49,113 bases of DNA. Origin: Protofrankia sp963555915. Its GTDB lineage: Bacteria > Actinomycetota > Actinomycetes > Frankiales > Frankiaceae. The DNA lies in NCBI RefSeq assembly GCF_963555915.1, contig NZ_CAUVXL010000234.1, positions 1 through 49,113 of the forward strand. The letters are read 5' to 3'. Positions within the stretch are counted from its first letter, which is position 1; the number at the start of each line of letters is the position of its first letter. The notes under the pieces are model-generated. The model was not told the origin of the DNA. It saw nothing but the letters and a program-made list of their open reading frames with translations, and made no database searches. Position numbers and translations under genes: made by a program. This document shows, piece by piece, positions 1-7,924 of the stretch.

Positions 1-2
1 AG

Positions 3-329
3 GCCGGGGTGAAGCTGGTGAAACGGACCCGGCTGACCCGGCTGGACGGCGCCATCCTCTACGGGGACGACGTGTTCGCCGACGCCACGGTGGAGATCGC
101 CTGTGCGGCGCTGGTGACCAACACCGCTGAGCTGCCCGTGCTCGGGCCCGACGAGATCGAAGCGGCGCCCGGGGCGGTGGTCGGGGACGCGATCGCTCCC
201 CGAACCGTCTATGAGGCCGTGCTGGAGGGACGCCGGGCCGCCCTCGCCGTGGGTGACGGGATATTCCGGCCGGCGGCGGAGGCGGACCGGGCGAACCCGG
301 CGCGCGGCAACCGAGGGGTCGGTCGATGA
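3..329 (+). CDS. Mycofactocin-system OYE/FadH-family oxidoreductase, C-terminal fragment (cut by window edge)
   Basis: The frame is open from the window edge, so only about the last 108 residues are seen; the GTG at position 9 is probably internal. The segment around VVGDAIAPRTVYEAVLEGR matches the FAD/NAD-domain end of 2,4-dienoyl-CoA reductase-like (FadH/OYE) enzymes and is clearly related to the end of the next gene (VGDCVAPRRAHAAVIDGDR). Mycofactocin loci often carry two such paralogues side by side, so this is inferred to be the first of the pair. Its stop overlaps the next start by 4 bp (ATGA), which suggests translational coupling. The substrate cannot be deduced. Confidence 0.75.
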   Translation, partial: AGVKLVKRTRLTRLDGAILYGDDVFADATVEIACAALVTNTAELPVLGPDEIEAAPGAVVGDAIAPRTVYEAVLEGRRAALAVGDGIFRPAAEADRANPARGNRGVGR

Positions 330-2329
330 GCCGGTATCGGCATCTGTTCAGCCCGCTGCGGTTGGGCCCGATCACGGTCGCGAACCGGATCGTGTTCTCG
401 GCGCACCTGACCAACTACGCCGCCGACGGGCTGCCCACCGAGCAGCACGCCGCCTACTACGCGACCCGGGCGGCCGGCGGCACCGGTCTGATCATCACCG
501 AGGAGCACTCGGTGCATCCGACCGACTGGCCGTACGAGAAACTGATCCACGGCTTCTCCCGCCACGCGATACCCGGCTACCGGCGCATCACCGAGGCCGT
601 CCACCGGCACGGCGTCCCGATCTTCGCGCAGATCAACCACAACGGCGGACAGGCGTCCGGGATGTTCTCCCGGCTGCCGGTATGGGCGCCCTCGCCCGTG
701 GCGGATCCGCTGTTCCGCGAGGTTCCCAAGGCGGTGAGCCAGGCTGAGATCGACGAGATCGTCGCCGGCTACGCGAGAACTGCGGGGCACTGCGCAGAAG
801 GCGGCTTCGACGGGATCGAGCTGCAGTGCTCGCACTCCTCGATCGTGCGGGGGTTTCTGTCACCGGCGACCAATCAACGCACCGACGACTACGGGGGCGA
901 CCTCGCCAACCGGGCCCGGCTGCTGCGCGAGATCGTCCACGCGGTGCGGGCCGCGATCGGCCCGGAGCTCGCGCTCGGGGTGCGGCTGTGCGGCGACGAG
1001 CTGATCGAGGGCGGCATCACCCTCGACGAGTGCGTCACGGTGGCGCGCATCGTCGAGGCGACCGGCGCCGTCGACTACATCAACACCTCCATCGGCACCG
1101 CCACGTCCACGCTGTACATGATCGAGGCGTCGATGGCGGTCCCACCGGGCTATGCGCTGTTCATCCCGTCGGCGATCCGGGGTGCCGTGGACCTTCCGGT
1201 CGTCGGTGTCGGCCGGTTCAAGGACCCGCTGCAGGCCGAGCGGGCACTGGCTGACGGGCACTGCGACCTCGTCGGGATCGTGCGCGGGCAGATCGCGGAC
1301 GCGAACTTCGCCCGCCAGGCCCGCGCCGGGGCGACCGAGAACATCCGGCTGTGCCTGTCGTGCAACCAGGAATGCGTCGGACGGATGGGCCTGAACCGCT
1401 GGCTCGGCTGCATCGAGAACCCGCTGACCGGCCGGGAGGCTGTCCGGGCCGCCCAGGGCAGTATCGAACCCGGTCCGGACGGCCGCGACCCGGCCGGCAC
1501 ACTGATCCTCCCGATGCCGGTGCGGCCCAGGGACGTGCTGGTGGTGGGTGCCGGGCCGGGCGGGATGCAGGCGGCGATCAGCGCCCATCGCGCCGGCCAC
1601 CGCGTCACCCTGGTGGAGGCGGCCGACGAGGCGGGTGGGCAGGTGCGCCTGGCCGCAACCGTCCCGGGCCGGGCCGAATTCGGCGACCTCGTCCGCAACC
1701 AGCTGGCCGAGTTGCGCACGCTCGGCGTGGCGATCAAGACCGGAGTGCGGGTGGACGTCGGCTACGTCCGCGACCATCATCCAGACGTGGTCGTCGTGGC
1801 CACCGGGAGCCGGCCGGCGCGGCCGTGGTGGGCCGGCCCGGACGACCCCCGGATCTGTACCGTGCGGTCGGTCCTCGACGGTTCGGCGTCCCCGACCGGG
1901 CGGGTCGTGATCGTCGACGAGATCGGCTTCCACCACGCCCCGTCCGTTGCCGAGCTGCTCGCCGACCGCGGCTGCGAGGTTACGGTGCTCTCCCCGGACA
2001 TGCAGGTCGGCCAGGGTCTCGGGGTGACGTTGGACAGCGAGGGCTGGAACATCCGGGCTGCGCGCAAGGGCATTGCCCAGATACCGGACAGCGTGGTGCT
2101 GGGCCTGGACGACGCCGGCCTGCAGGTGCTGTTCCACCCGACCGGGACGACCACCGCACGTCCGTTCGACCATGTTGTCCTGGCGGTCCCCGAGGAACCC
2201 GAGGACGACCTGTACCTCACCCTGCGCGACACCGGTGAGGTCGCCGTCCACCGGGTTGGAGACTGTGTGGCACCACGGCGGGCACATGCGGCCGTGATCG
2301 ACGGCGACCGGATCGGGAGGAGCCTGTAG
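326..2329 (+). CDS. Mycofactocin-system FadH/OYE-family oxidoreductase 2
   Basis: This 667-aa protein has the full FadH architecture. An Old Yellow Enzyme FMN TIM barrel covers about residues 1-340. A 4Fe-4S cysteine cluster follows around residue 345 (CLSCNQEC, with a further Cys in LGCIENP). A Rossmann domain begins at VLVVGAGPGGMQAA near residue 403. In 2,4-dienoyl-CoA reductase, electrons pass from NAD(P)H through FAD and the cluster to FMN. The gene lies among mycofactocin genes, so it probably acts with that redox cofactor or its substrates, which is inference. It starts at an ATG overlapping the previous stop and ends directly before the ETF-alpha-like gene (stop TAG, next ATG adjacent). 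It is probably a cytosolic flavoprotein. Confidence 0.9.
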   Translation: MSRYRHLFSPLRLGPITVANRIVFSAHLTNYAADGLPTEQHAAYYATRAAGGTGLIITEEHSVHPTDWPYEKLIHGFSRHAIPGYRRITEAVHRHGVPIFAQINHNGGQASGMFSRLPVWAPSPVADPLFREVPKAVSQAEIDEIVAGYARTAGHCAEGGFDGIELQCSHSSIVRGFLSPATNQRTDDYGGDLANRARLLREIVHAVRAAIGPELALGVRLCGDELIEGGITLDECVTVARIVEATGAVDYINTSIGTATSTLYMIEASMAVPPGYALFIPSAIRGAVDLPVVGVGRFKDPLQAERALADGHCDLVGIVRGQIADANFARQARAGATENIRLCLSCNQECVGRMGLNRWLGCIENPLTGREAVRAAQGSIEPGPDGRDPAGTLILPMPVRPRDVLVVGAGPGGMQAAISAHRAGHRVTLVEAADEAGGQVRLAATVPGRAEFGDLVRNQLAELRTLGVAIKTGVRVDVGYVRDHHPDVVVVATGSRPARPWWAGPDDPRICTVRSVLDGSASPTGRVVIVDEIGFHHAPSVAELLADRGCEVTVLSPDMQVGQGLGVTLDSEGWNIRAARKGIAQIPDSVVLGLDDAGLQVLFHPTGTTTARPFDHVVLAVPEEPEDDLYLTLRDTGEVAVHRVGDCVAPRRAHAAVIDGDRIGRSL

Positions 2330-3403
2330 ATGTCGGGATCACCACCCGTCGTAGCAACCGACGCACCGCCGAGATCCTCACTCGGGCTGGTCGTGGTGCG
2401 CCGTGGCGTGCTGCCGGCGGGCGCGGACGAGGTGACCGCGGAGGCGGGCGGGCGGGTCCTGCTCGTCGGCGACGGCGTGGCCGCCGCCGCGACCGATCTG
2501 ACCAGCGCGGCCGACGTCACGCTGTGGGAGGCCGGCGAGTTCGCGCCGGCAGCCTGGTCCGCGGTGCTGGCCGCCGAACTCGACGGCGGCACGATCGACG
2601 CCGACGTGATCATCATGCCCGCTTCCCCGGACGGCCGGGACTTCGCTCCGCGCCTGGCCGCAACGCTGGGCCGGGGGCTGGTCGCGAACGCCATCGCCGT
2701 ACGCGCCCACGAGATCGTGGCCGCACGCTACGACGGCCGGCTCGCCGAGCACTCACCGGTGCGCGGCCCGGTGGTGGTCACGCTCATCCCGGGCGTCCGC
2801 GGTGTCGCGCCATGCCAGCTCGCCCCGCGGATCCGCACGTTCACCCCGGCGGTCCCTGATCCCGCCGTGGCCGGCGACCCCGAGGTAGTCGACGCCGAGG
2901 TACTGGCGGTGTTACCGGCGGACCCGGCGACGATCGCGCTGACCGAAGCGTCGCGCATCGTCGGTGGCGGACACGGGATGGGCAGCGCGGACGCCTTCGC
3001 ACTGCTCGCCGATGTGGCGGCGGCGATCGGCGCGTCGCTCGGCGGCACCCGGGTGGTGGCCGACCTCGACTGGATCCCGTTCGAACGCCAGATCGGCACC
3101 ACCGGGGCGATCGTGGCGCCCCGGCTGTATCTGGCCTTCGGGGTCAGCGGGGCCGTCCAGCACACCAGCGGCCTGGGCAGCCCCGATCACGTGATCTCGG
3201 TCAACCTCGATGGGAGCGCGCCGATGATGGCCATGGCCGACCTCGCGATCGTCGCGGACGCCCCCGCGGTCGTCGCCGAGCTGCGCCGACAGTTGGCCGG
3301 GCCGGCCGGGGTCGCGACCGAGCGCACCGCCGGCGAGCGCGCCCCCGCCGTCAGCACCACCGGCGAGCGCGCCCCCGACAACAGTGCGGTGATCCTTCCG
3401 TGA
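2330..3403 (+). CDS. Mycofactocin-associated electron transfer flavoprotein, alpha-like subunit
   Basis: This 357-aa protein has the ETF-alpha FAD domain in its C-terminal half: DLDWIPFERQIGTTG, then APRLYLAFGVSGAVQH, then HVISVNLDGSAP. These parallel the canonical EtfA encoded at 7925-8884. The N-terminal half is a divergent ETF fold. It would pair with the beta-like protein at 5165-6256 to form a heterodimeric ETF holding FAD. The start ATG directly abuts the preceding stop and the end overlaps the FixC-like gene by 4 bp. The C-terminal tail contains an in-frame 30-bp duplication (3331-3347 repeated at 3361-3377) encoding two GERAP segments outside the folded domain. FixB of nitrogen-fixing systems is the nearest functional analogy. 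Confidence 0.88.
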   Translation: MSGSPPVVATDAPPRSSLGLVVVRRGVLPAGADEVTAEAGGRVLLVGDGVAAAATDLTSAADVTLWEAGEFAPAAWSAVLAAELDGGTIDADVIIMPASPDGRDFAPRLAATLGRGLVANAIAVRAHEIVAARYDGRLAEHSPVRGPVVVTLIPGVRGVAPCQLAPRIRTFTPAVPDPAVAGDPEVVDAEVLAVLPADPATIALTEASRIVGGGHGMGSADAFALLADVAAAIGASLGGTRVVADLDWIPFERQIGTTGAIVAPRLYLAFGVSGAVQHTSGLGSPDHVISVNLDGSAPMMAMADLAIVADAPAVVAELRRQLAGPAGVATERTAGERAPAVSTTGERAPDNSAVILP

Positions 3404-4830
3404 GCGGCTCACCGCCCTCGGATGATCTCTATCCGGATGGGCACCTGGCCTCGCCCCCGAAGCGTCCGGCCACCAACCCGCTGTCCCCGCCGATGCCAGC
3501 GCCATCGGATGCCCGTGCCGACGCCGGACATGACGCGGACGTGATCGTCGTCGGTGCGGGGCCGGCCGGCTCGGCGGCCGCACTGGTCGCGGCGCGAGCG
3601 GGAAAATCGGTGCTACTGCTGGAACGCGGACCGTTCCCGGGCTCGAAGAACCTCTTCGGCGGGGTCGTCTACGGCCGGGTCCTCGACGACCTGGTGCCGG
3701 GCTGGGCCGAGCAGGCACCGATCCAGCGGTGGGTCACCCGCCGGCAGACGATGATCCTCACCGGTGAGCAGGCGCTGTCGATCGACTACCGCAACCAGAA
3801 GTGGGGCCGGCCGCCGTATAACGGCGCCACCACGCTGCGGCCCGACTTCGACGCGTGGTTCGCGGGGTTGGCCGAAAAGGACGGTGCCACGCTCGTCACC
3901 TCCACCGTGGCCACCGGGCTGCTGCGCGACCCGGTCACCGGACGGATCACCGGTGTGCGCACCGACCGTCCCGACGGCGACCTGAGCGCGCCGGTGGTGA
4001 TCGCCGCGGACGGGGTCAACTCGTTCCTGGCGAAGGAGGCCGGCCTGTACCCGAACGCCGGCGCCCGTCACTTCACGTTAGGTGCGAAGGAGGTCCTCTC
4101 CCTGCCCCGGGGCGAGATCGACGCCCGGTTCGGGGTCCGTGACCGCGAGGGCGTCGACATCGAGATCCTCGGCGGTACCGGCGGCATCGCCGGCGGCGGG
4201 TTCGTCTACACCAACCTTGACACGATCTCGGTCGGGGTTGTGCTGTCCCTACCCGACCTCGCCGCCTCCCGCCGGCGTCCCGAGGAGATCATCGCCGAGC
4301 TCAAGGCCCACCCGGCGATCCATCCGCTGGTCGAAGGCGGCGAACTGGTCGAGTACGGCGCGCACCTCATCCCCGAGGGCGGCTACGACGCCATGCCGGC
4401 TCTGGTCGGCGACGGCATGCTGGTCACCGGGGACGCGGCCGCGATGTGCCTGGCCGCGGGGATCTGGCTGGAGGGCGTCAACTTCGCGATCGCATCCGGT
4501 GCCGCCGCCGGCCAGACCGCGGTGGCAGCCCTGGACGCCGGTGACACGTCCGCACGCGGGCTCGCCGGCTACCGACGGCGTCTTGAGTCGTCGTTCGTGC
4601 TGGCAGACCACAAGAAGCTGCGCCGCGCACCGGCGCTCGTGCTCGGTGAGCGGACGCAACAGCGGTACCCGGACCTGATCTGCGGAATCGTCGAGGACAT
4701 GTTCACCGTGACGAACCCGCGTCCGAAACGGGGTCTCGTGGCGATCGCGCGCGCCCGGATGCGCGGCAGCGGCGTAACACTACGTGACCTCGTCCGGGAT
4801 GGTACCGCCGCACTGCGCACCTTCGGCTAA
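3400..4830 (+). CDS. FixC-like ETF:quinone oxidoreductase-family flavoprotein
   Basis: This 476-aa protein begins at a GTG overlapping the preceding stop. After a Pro-rich tail of about 45 residues comes a classic FAD-binding site (DVIVVGAGPAGSAAAL, about 47-62) with LLLERG. The second FAD motif is VTGDAAAMCLAAGIWLEGVN around residue 345. Together with the GSKNLFGG segment this is the FixC / ETF-QO / geranylgeranyl-reductase-like family. FixC works with the FixX ferredoxin to pass electrons from the FixAB flavoprotein to quinone or ferredoxin. Here the ferredoxin gene follows directly and ETF-like subunits flank the pair, so the same division of labour is inferred. No membrane segment is obvious. 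Confidence 0.9.
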   Translation: MSGSPPSDDLYPDGHLASPPKRPATNPLSPPMPAPSDARADAGHDADVIVVGAGPAGSAAALVAARAGKSVLLLERGPFPGSKNLFGGVVYGRVLDDLVPGWAEQAPIQRWVTRRQTMILTGEQALSIDYRNQKWGRPPYNGATTLRPDFDAWFAGLAEKDGATLVTSTVATGLLRDPVTGRITGVRTDRPDGDLSAPVVIAADGVNSFLAKEAGLYPNAGARHFTLGAKEVLSLPRGEIDARFGVRDREGVDIEILGGTGGIAGGGFVYTNLDTISVGVVLSLPDLAASRRRPEEIIAELKAHPAIHPLVEGGELVEYGAHLIPEGGYDAMPALVGDGMLVTGDAAAMCLAAGIWLEGVNFAIASGAAAGQTAVAALDAGDTSARGLAGYRRRLESSFVLADHKKLRRAPALVLGERTQQRYPDLICGIVEDMFTVTNPRPKRGLVAIARARMRGSGVTLRDLVRDGTAALRTFG

Positions 4831-4857
4831 TCAATGATCGTCAAAGGGGACGCCGCC

Positions 4858-5187
4858 ATGAGTACCCGACGCTTCCTACCCTGGCCGGCCCGCCCGTCAT
4901 CCGCGGACACGCTGTCGTTCACCGACCGCATGGACACGGTGCGCTTCGACGTGGCGGAGCAGGCGCACATCACCGTCGACTCCACCGTGTGCGAGACGTG
5001 CACCACCAAGGCATGTGTCACCGCCTGCCCGGCAGACCTGTTCGTGCCGAAATCCGACGGCGGGATCCTGTTCAACTACGAGCAGTGCTTCGAATGCGGC
5101 ACCTGCTACATGGTCTGCGGCGAACAGGGCGCGATCGCCTGGAGCTATCCGGAGGGAGGCCACGGTGTCGTCTTCCGCCATGGCTGA
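4858..5187 (+). CDS. FixX-like 4Fe-4S ferredoxin
   Basis: This is a small ferredoxin of 109 aa. Two cysteine groups are visible: CETCTTKACVTACP and CFECGTCYMVC, followed by GAIAWSYPEGGHGV, which resembles the end of FixX and of the ETF-QO ferredoxin domain. The number and spacing of cysteines would allow at least one 4Fe-4S cluster. I chose the ATG at 4858 because AAAGGGGA sits 7 nt upstream; an in-frame ATG at 4834 lacks a good ribosome site. The protein should be the electron partner of the FixC-like flavoprotein upstream. Its 3' end overlaps the next gene by 23 bp. Confidence 0.88.
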   Translation: MSTRRFLPWPARPSSADTLSFTDRMDTVRFDVAEQAHITVDSTVCETCTTKACVTACPADLFVPKSDGGILFNYEQCFECGTCYMVCGEQGAIAWSYPEGGHGVVFRHG

Positions 5188-6256
5188 AACCGGCGACATC
5201 TTCGGCCTTCAGGTGACAGTGCTGGTGGCTCACTCGCCGCTGGCGGTCGAGGTGGACCCGCTGACCGGCGAGGTCCACATCGACGAGCGACTGTCCGGCC
5301 TGTCCGCCGCCGACCAGGCGGCCTGCGAGTGGGCACTGCGTCTTGGTGACGCCTGGTCCGTGCCGGTGGCGGTGCTCACCGTCGGGCCGCCCGCCGCCGA
5401 CGCCACCCTGCGGGCGGTGCTCGCCGCCGGCGCCGCAAGGGCAATCCGGGTGGACGCCGACGCCGACGCCGACGCCGACCCGCGGATGGTCGCCGCGGGT
5501 GTGATCGCGGCCCTGCGTCGGGACCCCGATCATGGGGACCCCGATCATGGGGACCCCGATCATGGGGACCCCAATCATGGGGACCCCAATCATGGGGACC
5601 CCAATCATGCGCAGGCGGCCCGCACGGACATCGTGGTCGCCGGAAGCTGGTCCCCACGCCGCGGCTCGGGTGCGGTACCGGCGCTGGTTGCCGCCGGCCT
5701 CGGTCGGGGGCGCGGTCGCGGGCACGGCATCGGTGGCGTGGCGCAGGCGCTCGGCCTGGTGTCCCTTGCCCCGACCGCGCCCGGGGTCGTCGAGGCCGAA
5801 CGACGCATTGACGGTGGACGGCGGGAACGGCTGCGGGTGCGGGCGCCGGCGGTGCTCTCGGTCGACCCGGGGACGGCACCGCTGCGTCGCGCCGGGCTGC
5901 GTGCGGTGGTCGCGGCCCGTCGTGCACCGATCGACGTGGTGCGGATCGCCCTCCCGGTATCACTGCCTGCAACCAGAGTGCCGCTGCGTCCCCGTCCGAA
6001 AGTCCTGCTCCCGCCGGCTGCGACCCTGCCGGCGCGCGAACGTGTCAGGCAGCTGACCGGCGCCGGGGAGACCCGCGGCACCGATCGGGCCGTCGTCCGC
6101 CTCGACCCGCCGCAGGCCGCCGACCGCGTCCTCGCCGCCCTGCGCGCCTGGGGCTATCTGCCGGCTCCTGGTCCTGGTCCTGGTACCTGCCCCGGCCCCG
6201 GTGCCCTTGCTCCCGGTCCCGGTCCCGGTCCCGGTCCCGATGAACAGGCTCGGTGA
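5165..6256 (+). CDS. Mycofactocin-associated electron transfer flavoprotein, beta-like subunit
   Basis: This 363-aa protein shows the ETF-beta/FixA fold in divergent form: VTVLVAHSPLAVEVDP, SAADQAACEWALRLGD and VLTVGPPAADATLRAVLAAG. The AMP-site region appears as SWSPRRGSGAVPALVAAGLG and departs from the usual motif. Start GTG 5165 follows GGAGGGAGG and lies inside fixX. A 90-bp block (5521-5610) of six 15-bp repeats inserts (DP[D/N]HG)6, preceded by a short Asp-Ala repeat. The C-terminus is a Gly-Pro repeat made from 6-bp units. The insertion lies in a surface loop if the ETF fold is intact, which is inference. It overlaps mftE by 17 bp. Confidence 0.82.
   Translation: MSSSAMAETGDIFGLQVTVLVAHSPLAVEVDPLTGEVHIDERLSGLSAADQAACEWALRLGDAWSVPVAVLTVGPPAADATLRAVLAAGAARAIRVDADADADADPRMVAAGVIAALRRDPDHGDPDHGDPDHGDPNHGDPNHGDPNHAQAARTDIVVAGSWSPRRGSGAVPALVAAGLGRGRGRGHGIGGVAQALGLVSLAPTAPGVVEAERRIDGGRRERLRVRAPAVLSVDPGTAPLRRAGLRAVVAARRAPIDVVRIALPVSLPATRVPLRPRPKVLLPPAATLPARERVRQLTGAGETRGTDRAVVRLDPPQAADRVLAALRAWGYLPAPGPGPGTCPGPGALAPGPGPGPGPDEQAR
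5521..5610 (+). repeat. Six tandem 15-bp repeats inside the ETF-beta-like gene
   Basis: The unit GGACCCCGATCATGG occurs three times and then GGACCCCAATCATGG/C three times, with no spacer. It stays in frame and encodes DPDHG x3, then DPNHG x2 and DPNHA. Because 15 is divisible by three, all six frames stay open here, which creates spurious ORFs on both strands. Confidence 0.97.
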
Positions 6257-6998
6257 GCGCTGCTGGCCAGAGCTTCGCGACCAGTCACCACTGGTCGCCG
6301 TGCCGCTGGGAAGCACCGAACAGCACGGACCGCACCTGCCGCTCGACACCGACACCCGGATCGCGCGGGCGCTCGCGGACGGGTTGGCCTCGCGACTGCC
6401 CGGTGTCCTTGCAGCCCCGGCCCTGGCCTACGGCGCGAGCGGCGAACACGCGGACTTCCCCGGGACACTGTCGCTGGGCAACCGCGTCCTCGCGCTGGCC
6501 GCCGTTGAAATCGCCCGCTCCGCCGACATCACGGCGTCCGGCGTGGTGTTCGTGAACGGGCACGGCGGCAACGCCCCGGCCCTACGGGAAGCGGTCACGC
6601 TGCTGCGCTCGGAGGGACGCCACGTGCTCGCCTGGGCACCGCGGTCGGCTCGTGCCACCGATCTCGGGATACCGGCCGGCGACACGGACCTGCACGCGGG
6701 ACGGATCGAGACGTCCCTCATGCTGCACCTGGCGCCCGACCTGGTACGTCTCGACCGGGCCGTCGCCGGACCGTCGCCGCCGCTCGCCGAGCTGATCCGC
6801 CGTGGGGTCGGGTCGCTGAGCCCCTCGGGTGTGCTGGGTGACCCGACCGGAGCGTCGCCGGGCGAAGGTGCGCTTCTACTGCGCGCCTATGTGGACGACC
6901 TGGTCACGGCCGTCGCGCGCTGGGATGAAAGCCGCCGGGATGAAAGCCGCCGGGATGAAAGCCGCTGGGACGAGAACCGACCGCAGGAGAACCTGTGA
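6240..6998 (+). CDS. mftE: Mycofactocin maturation peptidase MftE (creatininase family)
   Basis: MftE removes the C-terminal Val-Tyr dipeptide product from the MftC-modified MftA peptide during mycofactocin synthesis (family knowledge). The 252-aa product shows creatininase metal-site motifs: GSTEQHGPHLPLDTDT near residue 20, VNGHGGN near 105, and GDTDLHAGRIETS near 145. The ATG at 6240 gives the expected N-terminus (MNRLGERCWPELRDQ). Upstream in-frame codons would only translate the Gly-Pro-coding repeat in another frame. The C-terminus carries an unusual tail of DESRR repeats. It lies between ETF-beta and the SDR gene, with 17-bp and 4-bp overlaps. Confidence 0.92.
   Translation: MNRLGERCWPELRDQSPLVAVPLGSTEQHGPHLPLDTDTRIARALADGLASRLPGVLAAPALAYGASGEHADFPGTLSLGNRVLALAAVEIARSADITASGVVFVNGHGGNAPALREAVTLLRSEGRHVLAWAPRSARATDLGIPAGDTDLHAGRIETSLMLHLAPDLVRLDRAVAGPSPPLAELIRRGVGSLSPSGVLGDPTGASPGEGALLLRAYVDDLVTAVARWDESRRDESRRDESRWDENRPQENL
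6922..6981 (+). repeat. Tandem 15-bp repeats at the mftE 3' end
   Basis: Three near-identical copies of GGGATGAAAGCCGCC and a fourth, diverged one are in frame and encode DESRR-DESRR-DESRW-DENRP. The tail lies beyond the last conserved creatininase segment. Confidence 0.93.
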
Positions 6999-7804
6999 CG
7001 GAAGACCCGGGGATGGGAAGTCCGGTCGCCGTGGTGACCGGCGCGGCCCGAGGTCTGGGTGCCGCGGTCGCGGCAGCCCTGGACGAGCGTGGCTACCGGC
7101 TGGTCCTGACCGACATCGCGGCCGGTGCCGCCGCCCCGGGCGCTCCCACGGACGGCGGATACCCGTACGCCACCTGGGAGGATCTCGCGAAGGTCGCTGC
7201 GGGTTGCACCGAGGCGGTGGCCGTGCGGGCCGACGTCCGGGTCCAGGCCGACCTCGACGCCGCGGTTGCGACGGCCCTCGACCGGTTCGGACGCCTCGAC
7301 GCAGCGATCGCGGTCGCCGGGGTGATCGCGGGTGGGCCACCGGTCTGGGAGACCGACGACCAGACCTGGCGGATGCTGCAGGCCGTCGATCTCGACGGTG
7401 TGTTCCACCTGGTCCGAGCGGCCGTCCCGGCGCTGCTGGCGGCACCGGCCGGCCGGTTCGTGGCGGTTTCCTCGGCCGCCGGAACCCGCCCGCTGGCACG
7501 CCTCGCGGCGTACTGCGCGGCCAAGCACGGCGTCGTCGGGCTGGTCCGCAGCCTGGCCGCGGACCTGGCCGGCACGGCGGTGACCGCCAACGTCGTGTGC
7601 CCGGGATCGATGGACACGACGATGCTCGCCGAGACGGCCCGGGTCTACGACCTGGACGGGGTCGACGAGTTCGCCCGGCATTCTTTCCAACGACGCATCC
7701 TCGACCCGGCCGAGGTGGCGGAGGCGGTCGCATGGCTGTGCTCGCCCGCCGCCGGAGCACTGACCGGGGCTGTCGTGCCGGTGGACGCCGGCTTCACCGG
7801 CTAG
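6995..7804 (+). CDS. Mycofactocin-coupled short-chain dehydrogenase/reductase
   Basis: This 269-aa SDR has the nucleotide motif TGAARGLG (residues 15-22), the active-site Ser region SSAAGTRP and the catalytic YCAAK. Between the second strand and the DVR segment it carries the extra stretch GGYPYATWEDLAKV. This resembles the insertion of mycofactocin-dependent SDRs, in which NAD is held in place and re-oxidised by mycofactocin instead of being released. The start GTG 6995 follows CAGGAGA and overlaps mftE by 4 bp. It is the last gene of the operon. The alcohol substrate is unknown. Confidence 0.9.
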   Translation: MTEDPGMGSPVAVVTGAARGLGAAVAAALDERGYRLVLTDIAAGAAAPGAPTDGGYPYATWEDLAKVAAGCTEAVAVRADVRVQADLDAAVATALDRFGRLDAAIAVAGVIAGGPPVWETDDQTWRMLQAVDLDGVFHLVRAAVPALLAAPAGRFVAVSSAAGTRPLARLAAYCAAKHGVVGLVRSLAADLAGTAVTANVVCPGSMDTTMLAETARVYDLDGVDEFARHSFQRRILDPAEVAEAVAWLCSPAAGALTGAVVPVDAGFTG

Positions 7805-7810
7805 CAGCCG

Positions 7811-7910
7811 GTGGAAGCGGTCGCTATGGCAACGAAAGCCACCTACCGCTGGACGACATTCGTCCGAACAGTAGGTGGCAACGGTCGCTGTGGCGACCGC
7901 TGCCACCTAC
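7811..7910. terminator. Hairpin region between convergent SDR and etfA genes
   Basis: The main hairpin, 7871-7910, pairs GTAGGTGGCA with TGCCACCTAC, then CGGTCGC with GCGACCG around a TGTG loop, with one A/C mismatch. Its left arm can instead pair with GCCACCTAC at 7838-7846, enclosing an inner GGACG/CGTCC stem (7851-7855 with 7861-7865). The two folds exclude each other. The position between two convergent stops fits a bidirectional terminator. No U-tract is present. Confidence 0.75.
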
Positions 7911-7924
7911 CCAGGGATACGCTC

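Noticed and set aside
5521..5610. Possible CRISPR array
   Set aside because: The units are contiguous, only 15 bp, lack spacers and are in a coding frame; no cas genes are present.
5072..5725. Open frame on the - strand with a MIGVP repeat
   Set aside because: It arises only because the 15-bp array is open in all frames; the ETF-beta frame is the one with family motifs.
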